From NCBI GenBank assembly GCA_964236445.1, contig CAXSDR010000082.1, forward strand, positions 1-18,427: DNA of 18,427 nucleotides, in the 5' to 3' direction. The stretch comes from CAXSDR01 sp964236445 (GTDB taxonomy: Bacteria; Actinomycetota; Actinomycetes; Motilibacterales; Motilibacteraceae). Position 1 is the first letter of the stretch. Every line of letters begins with the position of its first letter. The notes beneath the pieces are model-generated. The model saw nothing but the letters and a program-made list of their open reading frames with translations, was not told where the DNA came from and ran no database searches. Position numbers and translations under genes: made by a program. Below, in pieces: positions 14,945 to 18,427 of the stretch.

Positions 14945-14985
14945 CGGTCCCGGATCGCCCGTTCCTGACGGGTGGTCCGGGACCG
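14945..14985 (+). terminator. Long hairpin between gap and pgk (terminator, attenuator or mRNA stabiliser)
   Basis: CGGTCCCGGA (14945-14954) pairs perfectly with TCCGGGACCG (14976-14985). Inside it, CCCGT (14958-14962) pairs with ACGGG (14968-14972) around the 5-nt loop TCCTG. The three positions between the two stems can form U-G, C-G and G-U pairs, giving a nearly continuous 18-bp stem. It starts 24 nt after the gap stop and ends 72 nt before pgk. No T-run follows. The structure is plain; whether it ends transcription, lowers pgk expression relative to gap, or protects the gap mRNA is inference. Confidence 0.75.
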
Positions 14986-15057
14986 TCGCTGTGCGTACGC
15001 CGCCCACCCTCGGCCCGTGGCCGTGCCGCACCCTCGTGCCGTTCTAGGAGGCATTGC

Positions 15058-16305
15058 GTGAAGACCCTCAGTGGCATCGACGACCTGGGGAACGTCCGTG
15101 GTCGACGCATCCTGGTGCGTTCGGACCTCAACGTCCCCATCGAAGGCGCGCCCGATGCGCCCCACATCACCGACGACGGCCGGATCCGCGCGAGCGTGCC
15201 GACGATCCGGACCCTCGCGGACCGCGGCGCACGCGTCGTCGTGACCGCGCACCTCGGCCGGCCCAAGGGTGTCCCTGAGGCACGCTTCAGCCTGGCCCCC
15301 GTCGCCACCCGGCTCTGCGAGCTTCTCGGGTTGCCCGTCGCGTTCGCCACCGACACGGTGGGCGAGAGCGCCCGTGCCGTCGTCGACGGGCTCACTGACG
15401 GGCAGGTCGCGCTGCTCGAGAACATCCGCTTCGAACCGGGCGAGACGTCCAAGGACGACGCAGCACGTGGTGCCTTCGCCGACCAGCTCGTCGCGCTGCT
15501 CGCCAGCAACGGGGCTTACGTCGGCGACGGCTTCGGTGCGGTGCACCGCAAGCACGCCAGTGTCTACGACGTGCCGGAACGGCTGCCCCATGCCGCAGGC
15601 GGCCTGGTCCTGGCCGAGGTCGAGGTGCTCCAACGGCTCACCGACGACCCGCAGCGGCCCTATGCCGTCGTGCTCGGGGGCTCCAAGGTCTCGGACAAGC
15701 TCGGTGTCATCGACAACCTGCTCGGTCTCATGCAGAGCGGTGACCGGTTGCTCGTCGGTGGCGGCATGGTCTTCACCTTCCTGAAGGCGCAGGGTCACGA
15801 GGTAGGCAAGAGCCTGCTCGAGGAGGACCAGCTCGACACGGTCCGGTCCTACCTCTCCCGCGCGGCCGAGGTCGGCGTCGAGATCGTGCTACCCGTCGAC
15901 ATTGTCGCCGCGACGGCCTTCGCCGCGGACGCCGACCATGACGTCTATGCGGCGGATGCCATTCCCGCCGACCGGCTGGGCCTCGACATCGGGCCCGAGT
16001 CCGGCGCGCTGTTCGCGCGCAAGCTCGCCGACGCCCGCACGATCTTCTGGAACGGGCCCATGGGCGTTTTCGAGATGGCGCCCTACGCGGAGGGCACGCG
16101 GGCGGTCGCCCAGGCGCTCGTGGACGCCACGGCCGCTGGTGCGCTGACGGTGGTCGGCGGCGGCGACAGTGCGGCGGCTGTGCGCACCCTCGGCTTCACC
16201 GATGACCAGTTCGGACACATCTCCACCGGTGGCGGCGCCAGCCTCGAATATCTCGAGGGCAAGACGCTGCCCGGCCTGCAGGCCCTGCAAGCGAACGAGG
16301 CATGA
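15058..16305 (+). CDS. pgk: Phosphoglycerate kinase
   Basis: Phosphoglycerate kinase transfers the acyl phosphate of 1,3-bisphosphoglycerate to ADP, making ATP and 3-phosphoglycerate. The 415-residue product has the expected two-domain form. The N-terminal domain holds the substrate site (RSDLNVP at 21-27, TAHLGRPKG, GDGFGAVHRKHASVYD). The C-terminal nucleotide domain has LGGSKVSDKLGVIDNL, WNGPMGVFEMAPYAEGT and VVGGGDSAAAV. GTG 15058 is well supported by a perfect AGGAGG (15046-15051) 6 nt upstream, the best ribosome site in the window. The 136 bp before it carry the long hairpin at 14945-14985 and a small CGGCC-CGT-GGCCG hairpin at 15011-15023, but no clear -10. It is therefore likely transcribed partly by readthrough from gap. 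Its stop overlaps an in-frame ATG of tpiA. Confidence 0.98.
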   Translation: MKTLSGIDDLGNVRGRRILVRSDLNVPIEGAPDAPHITDDGRIRASVPTIRTLADRGARVVVTAHLGRPKGVPEARFSLAPVATRLCELLGLPVAFATDTVGESARAVVDGLTDGQVALLENIRFEPGETSKDDAARGAFADQLVALLASNGAYVGDGFGAVHRKHASVYDVPERLPHAAGGLVLAEVEVLQRLTDDPQRPYAVVLGGSKVSDKLGVIDNLLGLMQSGDRLLVGGGMVFTFLKAQGHEVGKSLLEEDQLDTVRSYLSRAAEVGVEIVLPVDIVAATAFAADADHDVYAADAIPADRLGLDIGPESGALFARKLADARTIFWNGPMGVFEMAPYAEGTRAVAQALVDATAAGALTVVGGGDSAAAVRTLGFTDDQFGHISTGGGASLEYLEGKTLPGLQALQANEA

Positions 16306-16307
16306 CC

Positions 16308-17099
16308 ATGAGCACCACAGCGCGGACCCCGCTCATGGCGGGCAACTGGAAGATGAACCTCAATCACCTCGAGGCGATCCATCACGTCCAGGATCTGGCC
16401 TTCAGGTTGACCGACAAGGATTTCGACGCCGTCGATGTCGTCGTCGTGCCGCCGTTCGTGGACCTGCGAAGTGTCCAGACGCTGGTCGACGGCGACGACC
16501 TGCGCATCTCCTACGGCGCTCAGGACTGTTCGCCGTTCGACTCCGGTGCGCACACCGGTGACACGTCGGCCGTGATGCTGGCCAAGCTCGGTGTCACCTA
16601 TGTCGTCGTGGGTCACTCAGAGCGGCGCCAGGACCACAACGAGGGGGATGCGCTCGTCGCTTCCAAGGTCCAGGCGGCGCTGCGTCACGGACTCACCCCG
16701 ATCCTGTGCGTGGGCGAGGGCCTCGATATCCGCAAGGCGGGCACCCACGTCGCCCACACGCTCGCCCAGCTGGTCGGCGGCCTCGACGGCCTGACCGCCG
16801 AGCAGGTCGGCACCGTCGTTGTCGCCTACGAACCGGTGTGGGCGATCGGGACCGGCGAGGTCGCCACACCTGACGATGCGCAGGAAGTCTGCGGCGCCAT
16901 CCGTCGCCAGCTCGCCGAGTCCTTCAGCGCCGAGGTTGCCGCGACGGTTCGGGTGCTCTACGGCGGCTCGGTCAAGGGATCCAACGCCGCGGGGATCATG
17001 GCGCAGCCCGACATCGACGGTGCCCTGATCGGCGGTGCGAGCCTCGATGCCGAGGACTTCGTCCGCATCGTGCGCTTCGCGGACTCCGACGCGTCGTAG
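16308..17099 (+). CDS. tpiA: Triosephosphate isomerase
   Basis: This enzyme interconverts dihydroxyacetone phosphate and glyceraldehyde 3-phosphate. The 263-residue protein shows all catalytic residues: K15 in MAGNWKMN, H103 in VVGHSERR, and E175 in AYEPVWAIGTG, whose last part is the flexible phosphate-gripping loop. LYGGSVKGSN and GALIGGASL bind the phosphate at the C-terminus. Two starts are possible. ATG 16302 overlaps the pgk stop (ATGA) but has GAGG only 1 nt away. ATG 16308 has the same GAGG at 7 nt, so I use it; the difference is two residues. Either way it is tightly coupled to pgk. The TAG stop (17097-17099) is also the start of a probable -10 for secG. Confidence 0.98.
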   Translation: MSTTARTPLMAGNWKMNLNHLEAIHHVQDLAFRLTDKDFDAVDVVVVPPFVDLRSVQTLVDGDDLRISYGAQDCSPFDSGAHTGDTSAVMLAKLGVTYVVVGHSERRQDHNEGDALVASKVQAALRHGLTPILCVGEGLDIRKAGTHVAHTLAQLVGGLDGLTAEQVGTVVVAYEPVWAIGTGEVATPDDAQEVCGAIRRQLAESFSAEVAATVRVLYGGSVKGSNAAGIMAQPDIDGALIGGASLDAEDFVRIVRFADSDAS

Positions 17100-17102
17100 G
17101 CT
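17097..17102 (+). promoter_or_regulatory. Probable -10 element of secG, overlapping the tpiA stop codon
   Basis: TAGGCT fits TAnnnT and is identical to the -10 assigned to gap. Its TAG is the stop codon of tpiA. A start near 17109 would give secG a leader of about 35 nt with a good GAGAGG ribosome site. I see no convincing -35, only GCTTCG-like sequence at the right distance. Confidence 0.45.
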
Positions 17103-17143
17103 GTCCCCCACCCCGGAATCCAGCTCGAGCACGAGAGGCCCCC

Positions 17144-17383
17144 GTGCACATCGTCCAGATCGCCTTCTCCATCCTGCTGCTCCTCACGAGCCTGCTCCTC
17201 GTGCTGCTCGTGCTGCTGCACAAGGGCAAGGGAGGCGGCGTCTCCGACATGTTCGGTGGCGGCGTCTCGTCCTCGCTCGGAGGCTCCAGCATCGTCGAGC
17301 GCAACCTCGACCGGCTCACGATCGGCACGGGGCTGCTCTGGGCGGCCTGCGTTGTCGCGTTGGGCTTGCTGGAGAAGACCTGA
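17144..17383 (+). CDS. secG: Preprotein translocase subunit SecG
   Basis: SecG is the small accessory subunit of the SecYEG protein-export channel in the cytoplasmic membrane. The 79-residue product is the usual size. It has two hydrophobic segments (about residues 4-25, strongly Leu-rich, and about 58-76) joined by a Gly/Ser-rich loop with KGKGGGVSDMFGGG, the typical SecG hairpin. GTG 17144 has GAGAGG (17133-17138) 5 nt upstream. It follows tpiA by 44 bp, in the order tpiA-secG common among actinobacteria. It may be read both from the upstream glycolytic genes and from its own promoter overlapping the tpiA stop. Confidence 0.95.
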   Translation: MHIVQIAFSILLLLTSLLLVLLVLLHKGKGGGVSDMFGGGVSSSLGGSSIVERNLDRLTIGTGLLWAACVVALGLLEKT

Positions 17384-17400
17384 GCGGCCGTGATCCGAGG

Positions 17401-17469
17401 GTGCTCGACCCGGCGTTCCTGCCGGCGCCAACGTACGTCTTGACCGACGCTCGTCCGAACGACCAGTGA
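17401..17469 (+). CDS. Possible 22-codon small ORF between secG and rbpA
   Basis: A GTG at 17401 opens a frame of 22 codons ending in TGA at 17467-17469, 9 nt before the rbpA GTG. About 19 of the 22 third positions are G or C, as in genuine genes here, although most frames in such DNA tend that way. A GAGG directly abuts the GTG with no spacer, so initiation would be inefficient. The rbpA ribosome site overlaps the stop codon, which would allow coupling. I do not recognise the peptide, and it may be chance. Confidence 0.2.
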   Translation: MLDPAFLPAPTYVLTDARPNDQ

Positions 17470-17478
17470 GGGAACACC

Positions 17479-17829
17479 GTGGCCAGTGGCAACGCGATCC
17501 GGGGGAGCCGCGTCGGCGCCGGTCCCATGGGAGAAGCCGAACGCGGGGACACCGCGCCCCGCGTCACGGTATCTTTCTGGTGCGCCAAGGGCCACGAGAG
17601 TCGGCCGAGCTTCGCCGAGGAGCCCGGTGTCGCGCCGCCCGAGACCTGGGATTGTCCGCGCTGCGGTTTTCCGGCCGGTCAGGACCGCGAGAACCCCCCC
17701 GTGCCGGCGCGCGCCGAGCCCTATAAGACGCATCTTGCCTATGTGAAGGAGCGCCGCACCGGAGCCGACGGTGAGGCCATCCTCGCCGAGGCTCTCGATG
17801 CGCTCCGTGCCCGCAGGGGCGAGCGCTAG
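17479..17829 (+). CDS. rbpA: RNA polymerase-binding protein RbpA
   Basis: RbpA is an actinobacterial transcription factor that binds RNA polymerase and the principal sigma factor, stabilises the open complex, and affects rifampicin tolerance. The 116-residue protein has the full family layout. The N-terminal tail is MASGNAIRGSRVGAGPMGEAE. The core has a zinc site (C35 and H39 in FWCAKGHE; C59 and C62 in WDCPRCGFPAGQD), so it is the zinc-binding type as in Streptomyces. A basic linker (about 70-82) precedes the C-terminal sigma-interacting domain (EPYKTHLAYVKERRTGADGEAILAEAL). GTG 17479 has GAGGGA 5-6 nt upstream. Streptomyces rbpA has a sigma-R promoter, but no GGAAT-N-GTT motif is seen in the 95 bp upstream; TTGACC at 17440-17445 is a lone -35-like hexamer. 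It converges on pgl. Confidence 0.97.
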   Translation: MASGNAIRGSRVGAGPMGEAERGDTAPRVTVSFWCAKGHESRPSFAEEPGVAPPETWDCPRCGFPAGQDRENPPVPARAEPYKTHLAYVKERRTGADGEAILAEALDALRARRGER

Positions 17830-17924
17830 GGCGCCGGTTTCAGCCGACGCGACCGCCAGCGACGTGGGCGGGCGTCTCGCGCTGGGGTCAGGATGGGGTC
17901 GGCGCTCGCATCAGCGCACGTCAC

Positions 17925-18427
17925 TCATGACGGTTGGTCGTCGCCCGCCCTAGGGGCACGGCTCATCGCGGCGGCATCGACCAGCCACAGCGTTCGTTCG
18001 GTCGCCGCGACGCCTGCTGCAGGCAGGGGCGGCGAGGTGGACGCGTTCAGGGCCGCGGCGACAGCGTCGGCCTTGCCGTCGCCGGAAGCGAGCAGCCAGG
18101 CCTGACGCGCGCCGTTGATGGCTTCACGCGTCAGCGAGATGCGGGTCGGCGGTGGCTTCGGCGAGTCGTGCACCGCCACCGTGGTGCGACCTGTTGTGCC
18201 GAGGGCGGGGTGCCCGGGAAACAGCGAGGCCACGTGACCGTCGGGCCCCACGCCCAGCAGCACCACGTCGAACCGGCTGCTCGCCCCGGCGAGCTCCTGG
18301 CCGTAGTCGTCCGCGGCCGTCTCGACCGTACGGCTGCCGTCATCTGCGCCCATCGGGTGGACGCGTGCCGGGTCGAGATCGAGGACGTCGAGGAGTGCCT
18401 CGCGGGCCTGGGTCTCGTTGCGTTCGG
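17925..18427 (-). CDS. pgl: 6-phosphogluconolactonase, 5' end cut by window edge
   Basis: This enzyme hydrolyses 6-phosphogluconolactone to 6-phosphogluconate, the second step of the oxidative pentose phosphate pathway. About 167 residues are visible. The frame is open to the right edge, where it reads ERNETQAREALLDVLDLDPARVHPMGADDG, the family's characteristic (D)ERxV/N-type segment. It is followed by the catalytic motif VVLLGVGPDGHVASLFPGHPAL and RISLTREAINGARQAWLLASG. The TGA stop is at 17925-17927. Roughly the first third of the protein lies outside. It converges on rbpA across 95 bp in which I see no clear terminator. Related genomes place opcA and zwf upstream of pgl on this strand, beyond this window. 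Confidence 0.95.
   Translation of the reverse strand, partial: ERNETQAREALLDVLDLDPARVHPMGADDGSRTVETAADDYGQELAGASSRFDVVLLGVGPDGHVASLFPGHPALGTTGRTTVAVHDSPKPPPTRISLTREAINGARQAWLLASGDGKADAVAAALNASTSPPLPAAGVAATERTLWLVDAAAMSRAPRAGDDQPS

Noticed and set aside
17830..17924. GCGCTG/CAGCGC pairing between rbpA and pgl as a shared terminator
   Set aside because: The 6-bp stem would close a loop of about 27 nt, too weak to call in such GC-rich sequence.

Overview
The window is about 18.4 kb of very GC-rich, densely coded DNA from the chromosome of a high-GC Gram-positive bacterium (class Actinomycetia). Three things point there: strong G/C preference at third codon positions, frequent GTG starts, and a gene order typical of the group (uvrC-rapZ-yvcK-whiA-gap-pgk-tpiA-secG-rbpA-pgl). 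RbpA and the developmental regulator WhiA in this setting make the assignment firm. I do not assign a genus. I see no tRNA, rRNA, CRISPR array, insertion sequence or prophage gene.

Layout. (1) 1-4972: DNA repair. The 3' part of uvrB (cut by the left edge) is followed, after 221 bp, by uvrA. (2) 5028-8882: a regulatory block. A LacI-family repressor gene on the minus strand converges on uvrA. Divergent from it are a NarL-type response regulator and a soluble histidine kinase whose genes overlap by 4 nt. (3) 8892-10847: uvrC, the third excinuclease subunit. (4) 10868-13831: the rapZ-yvcK-whiA trio, with rapZ and yvcK overlapping by 4 nt. (5) 13908-17099: the glycolytic genes gap, pgk and tpiA. 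(6) 17144-17829: secG and rbpA. (7) 17925-18427: the 3' part of a minus-strand 6-phosphogluconolactonase gene, converging on rbpA and cut by the right edge.

How they work together. UvrA, UvrB and UvrC form the nucleotide excision repair nuclease. The main regulatory observation is that uvrA and uvrC are each preceded by an almost identical promoter, CTGTCGGTG-N8-TAGCAT. It fits the RecA-independent DNA-damage promoter (RecA-NDp) bound by PafBC in mycobacteria. The uvrC copy shares its TAG with the stop codon of the histidine kinase and lies 6 nt from the uvrC GTG, predicting a leaderless uvrC mRNA. The uvrA copy lies 5 nt from an ATG that opens a 29-codon frame overlapping the uvrA start. The glycolytic genes carry their own signals: a TAGGCT -10 before gap, a long hairpin between gap and pgk, and a second TAGGCT -10 that uses the tpiA stop codon, before secG.

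Most of the window is conserved housekeeping DNA. The parts most worth a second look are the paired damage promoters, the kinase with extra PAS and GAF-like modules after its catalytic domain, the gap-pgk hairpin, and possible small ORFs before uvrA and rbpA. I found no convincing evidence of a wholly new multi-gene system.
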